NCBI RefSeq assembly: GCF_020171985.1
Contig: NZ_JAIVAL010000009.1
Location: 121,634 to 185,633 of the forward strand
Origin: Halobacillus halophilus
Lineage (GTDB): Bacteria > Bacillota > Bacilli > Bacillales > Halobacillaceae
Reading direction: 5' to 3'
Length of the DNA stretch: 64,000 nucleotides
Shown here: positions 17,312-25,748 of the stretch, one piece after another
How the letters are laid out: every line of letters begins with the position of its first letter
Position numbering within the stretch: the first letter of the stretch is position 1
Notes under the pieces: model-generated
Database searches by the model: none
The model's input: the letters and a program-made list of their open reading frames with translations, nothing else
What the model was told of the DNA's origin: nothing
Program-made: the position numbers and the translations under genes

Positions 17312-18784
17312 CTAGAACCAGTTAATAGGTTCTGGCTTCAGGTTTTGGAAGATATGCTTGGTTTCTGTGTACTCTTCTATACCTAACCTGCCTAGTTCGC
17401 GTCCAATACCGGACTGCTTAAATCCACCCCACGGGGCATGAGGGAAATATAGGTTGAATTCATTGATCCATACCGTACCCATACGCATCTTCGCTGCACA
17501 GCGTTCAGCTTTGGCAATATCTTTAGTAAAGACGCCGCCAGCAAGCCCGTAAATGGAATCATTGGCAAGCTTCATGGCTTCTTCTTCTGCCCTGAACTTC
17601 TCAACTGTGATAATTGGACCGAAGCCTTCTTCTTGAACTATGTGCATGTCTGTAGTGCAGTCTGTGAAAATAGTCGGCAGATAGAAGAAACCTTTTTGCA
17701 ATTCGGGGTCTTCTGGGCGCTTGCCGCCAACAGCTAAAGTTGCCCCTTCTTTTATACCGGCTTCCACATAATTCTCTACTTTCTCAAGGTGTTCAGCTGA
17801 AATAAGGGGACCCATTTGAGTATCTTCTTCAAACCCGCTGCCCAGCTTGAATTTCTTCACTCGTTCTACAAGGGCTTTGACGAATTCATCGTGTATGCTT
17901 TCTTCTACAATCAGTCTTGTACCGGCGGAGCAGATTTGTCCTGCGTGGAAAAATACTCCGTTTAACGCCTGGTCCACTGCCAATTCAAAATCAGCATCTG
18001 CAAAAATGACATTCGGGTTTTTTCCTCCAAGTTCAAGTGCGAGCTTCTTCACATTCACGCTTGCCGCCTGCATAATTTTCTTCCCTGTCGCAATGCCGCC
18101 TGTGAAAGAAATAAGATCTACATCCGGACTGCCGGACAATTCAGAACCAATCGTATGACCTGGGCCAAGCACAAGGTTAGCCACACCAGCAGGGATGCCT
18201 GCTTCTTCCATTAATTCAAATACTTTAATGGTAGTAAGCGGTGTAATTTCACTTGGCTTCATAATGAGAGTGTTTCCAGTTGCAAGCGCTGGAGCCAGTT
18301 TCCAGGATGCTTGTAGTAAAGGGTAATTCCAGGGGGTAATTTGCCCGCAGACACCTACTGGCTCGTGTACTACCTTACTGCTGGAATTCGGCACCGGAGA
18401 TTCAATCAGTTGTCCTCCATCTTTATCTGCAAGTTCTCCATAATAGCGAAACACTCCAGCGATATCATCCATATCTCCGCGACTTTCTTCCACTGTTTTA
18501 CCAGTATCCAATGATTCTAAGTACGCCAGTTCTTCTTTGTCTCTTTCAATTAACTCCGCAATTCTCGTTACGACCTTTCCTCGCTCAATTGCTGGGGTTA
18601 AAGCCCATTCCCCATTATCGAATGTCTCTCTCGCCGCAGTGATGGCTGCTTTTGCATCTGATTCATCACCTTCAGGAACCGTAGCAATCCTTTCCTGATT
18701 AAATGGATTAATAATGTGACGCGTATTTCCCGAATTCGCATCCACCCATTTTCCATTGATGTATTGTTGTAGTTTTAAATCCAT
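17312..18784 (-). CDS. gbsA: Betaine aldehyde dehydrogenase
   Basis: 490 residues, the same length as B. subtilis GbsA, and alignable end to end (INPFNQERIATV, GQITPWNYPLLQASW, KPSEITPLTTIKVFELMEEAG). The catalytic Cys285 is in FFHAGQICSAGTR and the general base Glu251 in LALELGGKNPN. It oxidises betaine aldehyde to glycine betaine with NAD(P). The ATG at 18784 has GGAG nine bases upstream; a TTG five codons earlier is less likely. One oddity: the usually invariant EEVFGP is EEGFGP here. Divergent from gbsR. Confidence 0.96.
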   Translation of the reverse strand: MDLKLQQYINGKWVDANSGNTRHIINPFNQERIATVPEGDESDAKAAITAARETFDNGEWALTPAIERGKVVTRIAELIERDKEELAYLESLDTGKTVEESRGDMDDIAGVFRYYGELADKDGGQLIESPVPNSSSKVVHEPVGVCGQITPWNYPLLQASWKLAPALATGNTLIMKPSEITPLTTIKVFELMEEAGIPAGVANLVLGPGHTIGSELSGSPDVDLISFTGGIATGKKIMQAASVNVKKLALELGGKNPNVIFADADFELAVDQALNGVFFHAGQICSAGTRLIVEESIHDEFVKALVERVKKFKLGSGFEEDTQMGPLISAEHLEKVENYVEAGIKEGATLAVGGKRPEDPELQKGFFYLPTIFTDCTTDMHIVQEEGFGPIITVEKFRAEEEAMKLANDSIYGLAGGVFTKDIAKAERCAAKMRMGTVWINEFNLYFPHAPWGGFKQSGIGRELGRLGIEEYTETKHIFQNLKPEPINWF

Positions 18785-18799
18785 ATCTATCAACTCCAA

Positions 18800-19069
18800 T
18801 CCTGAAGTATAATTAACTTTATTAAAAATTTATTTAACATTTTAAACACTAACACGTCTTATTTGGGCTGTCAAAATTACGTCAAACATCAAATTCAATA
18901 AGATATGGAATAAAGGATAATACCTATGATGCCTAGGAAATTGAACATTTACAGTTAATCAAGATTACATACTCATTTGACATTTCAGCTGAACACGTTA
19001 ACATGTAGTTCATAAAGAATATTTGATAAATATTTAACAAGGTTTATTTTATATTGAAGGAGCGACCTT
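18800..19069. promoter_or_regulatory. gbsA-gbsR divergent control region
   Basis: TGTCAA at 18870-18875 gives a minus-strand TTGACA, and another TTGACA near 18977 faces gbsR. Neither has a strong -10. A short dyad, ACACGTTAACATGT, lies near 18992-19005. GbsR is known to repress gbsAB in B. subtilis, so its operator should be here, but I cannot place it with confidence. Confidence 0.5.
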
Positions 19070-19618
19070 ATGAGTGATACCGAAAAACCCAGCATTAAAA
19101 TAGAAGAAGCCAAAGATAAAGTCATTGGCGCCATTGCAGAGACCATGGATTTATATGGAGTAACACCAGCTGCTGCAAATTTATATGCGACAATGTACTT
19201 TAAAGATCAGATGACACTTGATGAAATGCGCACAGAGCTCGGAATGAGTAAACCAAGTATGAGTACCAGCGTACGACGGCTTCAGGACATAGAAATGGTG
19301 AAAAAAACATTTACACGCGGCTCACGAAAACATACGTATGCAGCTGAGAAAAATTTTTTCCGTTCCTTTATGGCGTTTTATTGTCAGATGTGGGAACGCG
19401 AAGCGAAAATGAATTTGGAAGCCATTGAAGAAGCGCAGGAAGATTTTATTGAGGTTATAAAAGATTCCAGCAGTACGCCAGATATTGTTGCAAATGCAAA
19501 GAAATACTATGATCAATTAGAAGAATCGAAAACTTACTATCACTGGTTGAATGACTTAGTTGAAAGTATAAGAAGCGGAAAAATATTTGAATTCCTGCCG
19601 AAGGACCCGCAAGATTAA
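19070..19618 (+). CDS. gbsR: GbsR, MarR-type choline-responsive repressor
   Basis: 182 residues (B. subtilis GbsR is 180). The winged helix includes YATMYFKDQMTLDEMRTELG followed by MSKPSMSTSVRRLQD and KTFTRGSRKHTYAAE. The helical C-terminus contains the aromatic residues characteristic of GbsR. It represses choline-uptake and betaine-synthesis genes until choline binds. AAGGAG lies 8 bases before the ATG. Divergent from gbsA. Confidence 0.95.
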   Translation: MSDTEKPSIKIEEAKDKVIGAIAETMDLYGVTPAAANLYATMYFKDQMTLDEMRTELGMSKPSMSTSVRRLQDIEMVKKTFTRGSRKHTYAAEKNFFRSFMAFYCQMWEREAKMNLEAIEEAQEDFIEVIKDSSSTPDIVANAKKYYDQLEESKTYYHWLNDLVESIRSGKIFEFLPKDPQD

Positions 19619-19634
19619 GGAGCAGTTTAAAAAC

Positions 19635-19670
19635 CCAGACAGGCTATAGAACACTCTACGGACTGTCTGG
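19635..19670 (+). terminator. Hairpin after gbsR
   Basis: CCAGACAG pairs with CTGTCTGG. The T run is weak, so read-through to the downstream binding protein is possible. Confidence 0.5.
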
Positions 19671-19748
19671 TTATAGGAATCCTCCATTCTTTTCTATAAA
19701 GAAATGGATTCTTTACGCCTTTATGTTAAAAAAATTCTTAACGTATTT

Positions 19749-19772
19749 AATTTTTTACAACCTGTAAAAATT
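19749..19772 (+). promoter_or_regulatory. Dyad upstream of the OpuAC-like gene
   Basis: AATTTTTTACA and TGTAAAAATT flank three bases about 33 bases before the start codon. It could be an operator, perhaps for GbsR, but no second copy was found at gbsA. Confidence 0.3.
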
Positions 19773-19804
19773 AAAATAAATAACAACAAAGGGGAGTTTT
19801 CAAC

Positions 19805-20704
19805 ATGCACAAGTGGAAAAAAGAACTTAGTTTTATTTTAGCGATTCTAATGCTTGCTGTACTGGCAGCATGCGGAAACAATAGTGAGGAAGCAGAAGGT
19901 GAACAAACAGGTGCAGAATCAGAAGCGAAGGATCAAGAATTAACGATTGGTCAAGTTAACTGGGCTGAAAACATTGCTGTAACAAATATGTGGAAAGTCA
20001 TTTTAGAAGATAAAGGATATAACGTAAAATTAAACAACTTAAACATGGGTAGCACGATGAAGGCGTTAGAAAGCGGAGATTTGGATGCCAGCTTAGAAAT
20101 TTGGCTGCCGGTCCAGGATGCTAATTACTTGGAAAAATATCAAGATACCGTCAATTTCTCAGATGCTACCTGGTACGACAACGCAAAGGTAGGTCTTGTG
20201 GTTCCCTCTTACTTAGAGGATGTGAATAGTGTAGAAGACTTAAATAAACATAAAGAAATGTTCAATAGCGAAATTGTTGGTTTTGGACCTGGTGCAGGCA
20301 CGATGGAAGTAACCGAACAATTAATTAAGGATTATGATCTCGACTTCGAACTTCTATCCAGCTCAGAATCTGCAATGCTTGCTGAGATTAAAGAAGCAGT
20401 GAAAGATAAAGAACCTATCGTAGCACCACTTTGGAGCCCGCACTGGGTGTTCTCCAAATATGATTTGAAGTTCCTCGAAGATCCGCAAAATACGTACGGT
20501 GGTGTCGAAAAAATTCACCATGCTACAAGACAAGGGTTTGAAGATGATTATCCAAAGGTAAGCAAATGGTTTAAAAACTGGAAGATGGATGATCAACAAA
20601 TTGGTAAGCTTATCGAATATGTAGAAGGTACAGAAAATCCTATCGATGGGGCTGAAAAATGGGTGGAAGAGAATGAAGATCTCGTCAATGAATGGGTAAA
20701 ATAA
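19805..20704 (+). CDS. Glycine betaine/choline-binding lipoprotein (OpuAC type)
   Basis: 299 residues. Signal peptide with lipobox LAAC (Cys23), then an OpuAC-type binding domain (LTIGQVNWAENIAVTNMWKVIL; LEIWLPVQDANY; VAPLWSPHWVFSKYDLKFL; two-lobed C-terminus). Predicted to be anchored outside the membrane and to capture choline or glycine betaine for an ABC importer. No permease or ATPase gene follows; a terminator does. It must therefore serve a transporter encoded elsewhere or act as a sensor. Its place after gbsR suggests osmoprotectant-linked control. Confidence 0.93.
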   Translation: MHKWKKELSFILAILMLAVLAACGNNSEEAEGEQTGAESEAKDQELTIGQVNWAENIAVTNMWKVILEDKGYNVKLNNLNMGSTMKALESGDLDASLEIWLPVQDANYLEKYQDTVNFSDATWYDNAKVGLVVPSYLEDVNSVEDLNKHKEMFNSEIVGFGPGAGTMEVTEQLIKDYDLDFELLSSSESAMLAEIKEAVKDKEPIVAPLWSPHWVFSKYDLKFLEDPQNTYGGVEKIHHATRQGFEDDYPKVSKWFKNWKMDDQQIGKLIEYVEGTENPIDGAEKWVEENEDLVNEWVK

Positions 20705-20711
20705 AAGCATG

Positions 20712-20754
20712 AAAAAGCCGGGCTCTTATTTATGATAAGGGCCCGGCTTCTTTT
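20712..20754 (+). terminator. Terminator of the OpuAC-like gene
   Basis: AAGCCGGGC pairs with GCCCGGCTT followed by CTTTT. Confidence 0.9.
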
Positions 20755-20995
20755 ATGGTTATGGATAATACTGCTTTAATATATAACGGATATTGACTTG
20801 ATGAGTACGATTGGTTAAATCCACCTAACAAGGATTTCCTCCAAATTTACAACTTCATTCTGTTAGTTTGACAAGGAAATGAAACAGAAATTTAGCACAT
20901 TTGTTATACAACTGTAAAATCGTGTCGAATTGTAATATGCTACGATATTATATAAGAGCAAGCTGACAAGCCATACATAATCAGGAGGTATTTTT

Positions 20996-21967
20996 TTGGG
21001 GAGGAAATTGGTCAGTGTCGTATTAGCTAATCTTATGGTACTGTTTTTATTTATACCGCATACATACGCATCATCAGCTTCAGGCGAGGAAGTGATCGAA
21101 CGGGCAAAAAAGCATCTCGGCACTCCATACCAGTGGAGTGGAGAATCGCCAGATGGATTTGATTGTTCAGGATTTACATACTATATAATGGAGCAATTTG
21201 GGATCGATCTTGCAAGAGGTTCCTATGATCAATATAAGCAAGGTACATATGTAGCAGCATCCAATCTTCAAAAAGGAGATCTGGTATTTTTCTCTGGCAC
21301 ACACCAGACAGGTATATCTCATGTAGGGTTCTATATCGGAAATGGGGACATGATATCTGCCACTAAGAGCAGTGGAGTGGCCATTGATCCGGTCTTCTCG
21401 GGTTTTTGGGGAGATAAATATACAGGAGCCAAAAGGTTCTTAGATAACACTTTCTTCAGCGATGTATCTCCAGACTATTGGGCTTATGACGAAATTAAGT
21501 ATTTAAATGATGAAGGGATCATTAATGGTTTATCTAATGGAAGTTTTGGTCCTACAGCTAATGTCTCCAGAGCGCAAGTGGCCAAAATGGTGAGCGAAGC
21601 ATTAAATCTTCAGCCCTCTTCGTCCGGCCATTTTGAAGATGTGTCTTCCTCTCACTGGGCTTACGAATACATAAATGCGGCAAATGACGCTGGTGTGATC
21701 ACTGGTTATGGAAACGGTACATTCAAACCGGACGAAGATATTACCAGAGCTGAGATAGCAGCTATGATTAATAGAGCTTTCGAATTAAGCAGTATGAGCA
21801 GTTCTTACAGTTTTGAAGATATAAACTCTTCTCATTGGGCCTATGAGGATGTCTACGCTTTGGCTTCTAACGGTATCACTTCAGGCTACCATGACGACAC
21901 ATTCCGGCCTAACGAAGAAGCGACAAGAGCTGAATTCAGTGCTTTCTTGTATCGTGCGTTAGATTAA
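20996..21967 (+). CDS. Secreted NlpC/P60 cell-wall hydrolase with three SLH domains
   Basis: 323 residues starting at TTG, set by AGGAGG about eight bases upstream. A signal peptide ends near residue 26 (HTYASSA). The NlpC/P60 domain spans about 30-150, with catalytic Cys57 (GFDCSGF) and His109 (GISHVGFYIG). Three SLH repeats follow (FSDVSPDYWAYDEIKYL; FEDVSSSHWAYEYINAA; FEDINSSHWAYEDVYAL), each with GxFxPxxxxTRAE-type motifs. Predicted gamma-D-glutamyl-meso-DAP peptidase held on the wall by pyruvylated polymer. Single-gene unit with a terminator. Confidence 0.93.
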   Translation: MGRKLVSVVLANLMVLFLFIPHTYASSASGEEVIERAKKHLGTPYQWSGESPDGFDCSGFTYYIMEQFGIDLARGSYDQYKQGTYVAASNLQKGDLVFFSGTHQTGISHVGFYIGNGDMISATKSSGVAIDPVFSGFWGDKYTGAKRFLDNTFFSDVSPDYWAYDEIKYLNDEGIINGLSNGSFGPTANVSRAQVAKMVSEALNLQPSSSGHFEDVSSSHWAYEYINAANDAGVITGYGNGTFKPDEDITRAEIAAMINRAFELSSMSSSYSFEDINSSHWAYEDVYALASNGITSGYHDDTFRPNEEATRAEFSAFLYRALD

Positions 21968-21987
21968 ACAATTCCATACATAATAAT

Positions 21988-22031
21988 AACTCAAATGAGA
22001 GGTGATCAAACCTCTTTTTTGAGTTATTTTT
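21988..22031 (+). terminator. Terminator of the NlpC/P60-SLH gene
   Basis: AACTCAAA with inner GAGGT pairs with ACCTC and TTTGAGTT, followed by ATTTTT. Confidence 0.85.
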
Positions 22032-22335
22032 CATGTATGGAAAGAATCCCACCATTTCTGCTTTATGTACAGGTAAGTGTTCTTTGTTTCACCTGTTAAG
22101 TATTAAATGAAATAAAAAATTCCTCCTTCCAAATTCTAGGATTGGACAAATTTTTGAATCCAAAAAAGGTCTCTATCCCGCTTGGGTAATGTGTTCAGCT
22201 TTATTATTACTGTTTTTTATATTCCCTCTTTCTGGCCGTGTCCACCGCATAATAAACCCCTTCCAAAGCTAAACTAAATTCATACATCAGCCATCCTTAT
22301 GGTTTATTAAAATTCATATGTAAAGGGGGATCGTA
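22032..22335. other. Intergenic region upstream of the phosphoesterase gene
   Basis: No gene seen. An AAAGGGGGA ribosome site for the next gene ends the region. Confidence 0.4.
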
Positions 22336-23328
22336 ATGGATAACATCCTTAAAAAAATACTCGTTGCCACCATATGTATCAGCTTTCTTACCGTTATCAT
22401 TTATGAGGGGACCAATGTTTTCGGAGCCAGCCACCATCCTTCCACCACAGTTAACAGTAATAATGAGAACTCACCCTATGATTACACGTTTGTTTGGATG
22501 TCAGACACCCAGTATTATTCAAAAAACTACCCCCACATATACAAAAGTATGGTTGATTGGATTGCGGGAAACAAACGGGATTTTAACATTCCTTATGTCT
22601 TTCATACCGGCGATGTTGTAAACGAATGGAATAATGAAGCACAGTGGCAGTATGCAGATACGTACATGAACGTTTTGGAAAAAGCAAACATCCCTTATGG
22701 AATTCTGGCCGGTAACCATGACATCGACTTAAAAAGCAGCAATAAATACACACAGTTTTCTAAGTACTTTGGAAAAACTCGATTTAGTAAGCAAACCTCC
22801 TACGGCGGGTCCTATCAAAATAATCAGGGTCATTTTGATCTAATCAGCGAGAACGGCGATGATTTTATTATGATATATATGGGCTGGGGCATTACAAAGG
22901 ACGAAATCAACTGGGTAAACCGTGTGTTAGCGAAATATCCACATCACACCGCTCTTCTCAGCTTTCACGATTATTTATTAGCTTCTGGAAAGCACAGTTC
23001 AATTGGTAAGGAGATCTTTGAGAAAATCGTAGAACCCAATAAAAATGTAGTGGCCACCTTGAGCGGTCATTACTATGGCAGTAATACACGCATTGATGAA
23101 ATCGATGACAATAATGATGGCAAACCTGACCGGAAAGTATATCAGATGATGGCCAATTATCAGCATGAAACAGAAGGTGGCCAAGGTTATATGCGCTTAC
23201 TAAAGGTTAAATCTAAAGAAAATAAAATCTACGTAGAAACATACTCACCCTACCTTAACTCCTATAAACATGATGATCCCCAATCGAGCCATGGAAAAAA
23301 TGAAATGGTCATCGAACTTCCTGATTGA
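22336..23328 (+). CDS. Exported metallophosphoesterase (calcineurin-like)
   Basis: 330 residues with an N-terminal signal or anchor segment (ILVATICISFLTVIIYEG). Metal-binding motifs appear in order: WMSDTQYY (D-x-Q/H), HTGDVVNEW (GDxV), ILAGNHDI (GNHD), SFHDYL, and LSGHYYG (GHxY). These are the five blocks of calcineurin-type phosphoesterases, here with Gln in place of the first His. Likely acts outside the membrane on phosphomono- or diesters; substrate unknown. No partner genes adjacent. Confidence 0.85.
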   Translation: MDNILKKILVATICISFLTVIIYEGTNVFGASHHPSTTVNSNNENSPYDYTFVWMSDTQYYSKNYPHIYKSMVDWIAGNKRDFNIPYVFHTGDVVNEWNNEAQWQYADTYMNVLEKANIPYGILAGNHDIDLKSSNKYTQFSKYFGKTRFSKQTSYGGSYQNNQGHFDLISENGDDFIMIYMGWGITKDEINWVNRVLAKYPHHTALLSFHDYLLASGKHSSIGKEIFEKIVEPNKNVVATLSGHYYGSNTRIDEIDDNNDGKPDRKVYQMMANYQHETEGGQGYMRLLKVKSKENKIYVETYSPYLNSYKHDDPQSSHGKNEMVIELPD

Positions 23329-23467
23329 TGGAAAAGATAAATCGATATATGAACGCAGCTTAAAACAGTAGCTAATAAAGCAAAAAATATACCCCACCAT
23401 AGTTTGAGGAACTCTGGCAGGGTTACATAATTTTATCTGATTTCATAAAGCAGACCGCTCTCTTCGG

Positions 23468-23983
23468 TTATCTCGACTTTTCATCAAAGTGGACTGTATC
23501 TTTTAACTTATTGTCTTCATCTATAGTATTACTGCTCGCCATCTTTTTCACAAATTCCTTAACGGTTTTGACGTTCACACCTGACTCCCAGTATTCAGCT
23601 ATTTCAGGGGTCACTTTGACCAGGATCACGTTCGGATCATCAGCTGAAGCGTTCAACACTTTTTCGACAATCTTATTCCAGTATTCTTTTTTCTTATCTT
23701 CATCCTGAACGAATTCTGCAGTGCCGCTGATCGATACATAGGAACTTCCCGAATAGGCTAAATTAACAGCAGGATTGCGGCCAATATCCCTATATTTATC
23801 CGTATCTTTTTCTGTAATGAACCAGAACTCTTCCTTGTCCATTGCTACTTCCTGTGTATGCATAGGGCGGGACATTAGTTTACCTTCAGGAGATAGTGTC
23901 GTCAGCATTGCTACTTTTTCATCTTTAATCAAGTCTTTAATTTTCTTAAGAGCTTTCTGGTTTTCTGAGTGTTGGTCAGCCAT
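23468..23983 (-). CDS. General stress protein 26-like FMN-binding split-barrel protein (YdaG type)
   Basis: 171 residues of the pyridoxamine-5'-phosphate-oxidase-like fold. It starts with a helical segment, then VAMLTTLSPEGKLMSRPMHTQ, FWFITEKDTDKYRDI and NLAYSGSSYVSISGTAEFV, matching B. subtilis YdaG/Gsp26. Probably an FMN- or F420-type reductase or heme-binding stress protein; activity unknown. Start ATG with AAGGAGGG upstream. A SigB-like promoter precedes it. Confidence 0.85.
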   Translation of the reverse strand: MADQHSENQKALKKIKDLIKDEKVAMLTTLSPEGKLMSRPMHTQEVAMDKEEFWFITEKDTDKYRDIGRNPAVNLAYSGSSYVSISGTAEFVQDEDKKKEYWNKIVEKVLNASADDPNVILVKVTPEIAEYWESGVNVKTVKEFVKKMASSNTIDEDNKLKDTVHFDEKSR

Positions 23984-24024
23984 TTACGCTTCCCTCCTTG
24001 TGATAATTAACCGTTGCTTCTTTC

Positions 24025-24050
24025 TATCCCTAAACTTCTAACATTTAACA
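24025..24050 (-). promoter_or_regulatory. Putative SigB promoter of the Gsp26-like gene
   Basis: On the minus strand TGTTAA (24050-24045), a 14-base spacer, then GGGATA (24030-24025), near the SigB consensus GTTTAA-N12-15-GGGTAT. It fits a general stress gene. Confidence 0.55.
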
Positions 24051-24227
24051 CGTTTTCTTCTCTTTTCCCGGAGCGACACAAAATTACACTTTTTAACGTT
24101 TATCACTTTTGGGCTCGGGCTTGTATAGAATTTCGTACCCGTCAACGAGATGGAAGCAGCCTATTCTCTCGGGTGTTTCCTTTCTCTATAAGCTGAAGAG
24201 TAAGCTATGGTTTGGAACGTTACATGC
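24051..24227. other. Intergenic region between the Gsp26-like gene and the GH30 terminator
   Basis: No coding or RNA signal seen; open frames here have no ribosome site and odd composition. Confidence 0.4.
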
Positions 24228-24261
24228 AAAAAATATGACGAGCAGTATGCTCGCCATATTT
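24228..24261 (-). terminator. Terminator of the glycan operon (after GH30)
   Basis: On the minus strand AAATATG and CGAGC pair with GCTCG and CATATTT, continuing into TTTTTTG. Confidence 0.75.
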
Positions 24262-24338
24262 CAAATTGCGGTATATAGATTTCCTCATAATCTCTATTCC
24301 GTAAGAGTCCATCAAATATACTGCACCCTTATTTTGCT

Positions 24339-25670
24339 TTATATCACTAACGTTGAAATGGAATGGGACGGAAACTCTACATGACAGACTTTATCGTCTA
24401 ACACCAGATTCGTTTGGGCCGCTTCATCCGTTTCGTTCATGACCACCACAACTACCGAATTATCTTCATTTTGAAAAGCAACCACTTGTAACGCAGGATG
24501 CTCGATTTCATGCTTAATTCTTACGGCATTTGGCTTAATATACTTACTAAAGTGGCCAATATAATAATACGAGCTATTGTAATGAACTTGCCCATTCTTT
24601 GTATCTACAATAATGGGAGCGTCACAATAATTCCCAACATGGTTCGGGCCGCCCTGCTCATCCAGAACCAGATTCCAGTCGATCCACCCTTCCAGCCAGT
24701 TATTTAAATCCCCTATAATGTTACGTCCGTATCGCTCGCCTGTGTGCCAAGCTCCTAACTGAACGCCACCTTCTATACATCCTTCTGTAAACATAATGTG
24801 CTTATCTGGAAAATCATTATGAATTTTAGTTAGGTTTTCAAATTCCTCACTAACATACCAATGGATCCCTGTACCCCAGATATATTTAGCCGCTTCAGGG
24901 TCAGACAAAACCGTCCTCGCTCGCTCATAGGCAATATCGCGATTGTGGTCCCAAATTACGATTTTTTTATCTCCCAACCCTTCTTTTTCTAGAGTTGGCC
25001 CTAAGTAATCCCGTACAAAATCACGCTCTTCCTCTGCTGTGTAACGACACGAATCCCATATTTGAGTGGCATCTGGTTCATTTTGAACCGTAACTCCCCA
25101 AATGGGAATCCCCGCTTCCTCCATGGCCTTTATATACTTACTATAATATAGGGCCCAAGCGTTCTGATACTCTGGTAAAAGCTTCCCACCATTATTCATC
25201 TCATTATTTGTCTTCATCCACGCCGGAGGACTCCAAGGAGAGGAAAGAATGGTAAGCTCCTCTTTCCTAGTTTTTACGGCATCCTTAATAAAAGGAATAA
25301 CATATTGGTGGTCTCTTTCAATGGAAAAAGTGCGTAATTCCTCGTCATCATCTTCTACATACGTGTAGTTTTCCAGGGAAAAGTCGCAGCTATGAATGTG
25401 TGTTCTTCCAAGGGAATAAGCTAACCCTTCCACCGGATGAAAGTAACTCTCGATGATTTCCATGCGTTTCTCTTTGGAGATTTGGGACAACGTATAAGCT
25501 GCTGCTTCGGTAAAAGCGCCCCCAAACCCCATCATTCTCTGGTAGCGTTCCTCCGGTGTGATCTTTAAAGCTGGTGCTTCCTTTGTACTTTTTTCTTCAA
25601 ATGGAAGCATTCCTTTTTCAGCTAAACGGTCATTTGTACCTTTTATCGTTTGGATCAATTTTGCTTCCAT
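24339..25670 (-). CDS. Intracellular glycoside hydrolase family 30 enzyme
   Basis: 443 residues from the ATG at 25670 (a TTG 7 codons earlier is possible; both ribosome sites are weak). Family 30 hallmarks are GFGGAFTEAAAYTLSQ near the N-terminus, SPWSPPAWMKTN, the acid/base Glu198 in VQNEPDA and the nucleophile Glu296 in MFTEGCIEGG, with a C-terminal beta domain. GH30 retaining enzymes include glucosylceramidases and beta-1,6-glucanases or beta-glycosidases. There is no signal peptide, so it cleaves imported oligosaccharides. It lies 78 bases after the phosphorylase gene in the same operon. Confidence 0.92.
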   Translation of the reverse strand: MEAKLIQTIKGTNDRLAEKGMLPFEEKSTKEAPALKITPEERYQRMMGFGGAFTEAAAYTLSQISKEKRMEIIESYFHPVEGLAYSLGRTHIHSCDFSLENYTYVEDDDEELRTFSIERDHQYVIPFIKDAVKTRKEELTILSSPWSPPAWMKTNNEMNNGGKLLPEYQNAWALYYSKYIKAMEEAGIPIWGVTVQNEPDATQIWDSCRYTAEEERDFVRDYLGPTLEKEGLGDKKIVIWDHNRDIAYERARTVLSDPEAAKYIWGTGIHWYVSEEFENLTKIHNDFPDKHIMFTEGCIEGGVQLGAWHTGERYGRNIIGDLNNWLEGWIDWNLVLDEQGGPNHVGNYCDAPIIVDTKNGQVHYNSSYYYIGHFSKYIKPNAVRIKHEIEHPALQVVAFQNEDNSVVVVVMNETDEAAQTNLVLDDKVCHVEFPSHSISTLVI

Positions 25671-25748
25671 GTTGGGCCCCCTGTATTTCAAATAATTGAG
25701 CTTATCTGTTTACGCAAGAAGTAAAATGCAATCTTACGCCATTTCCGC

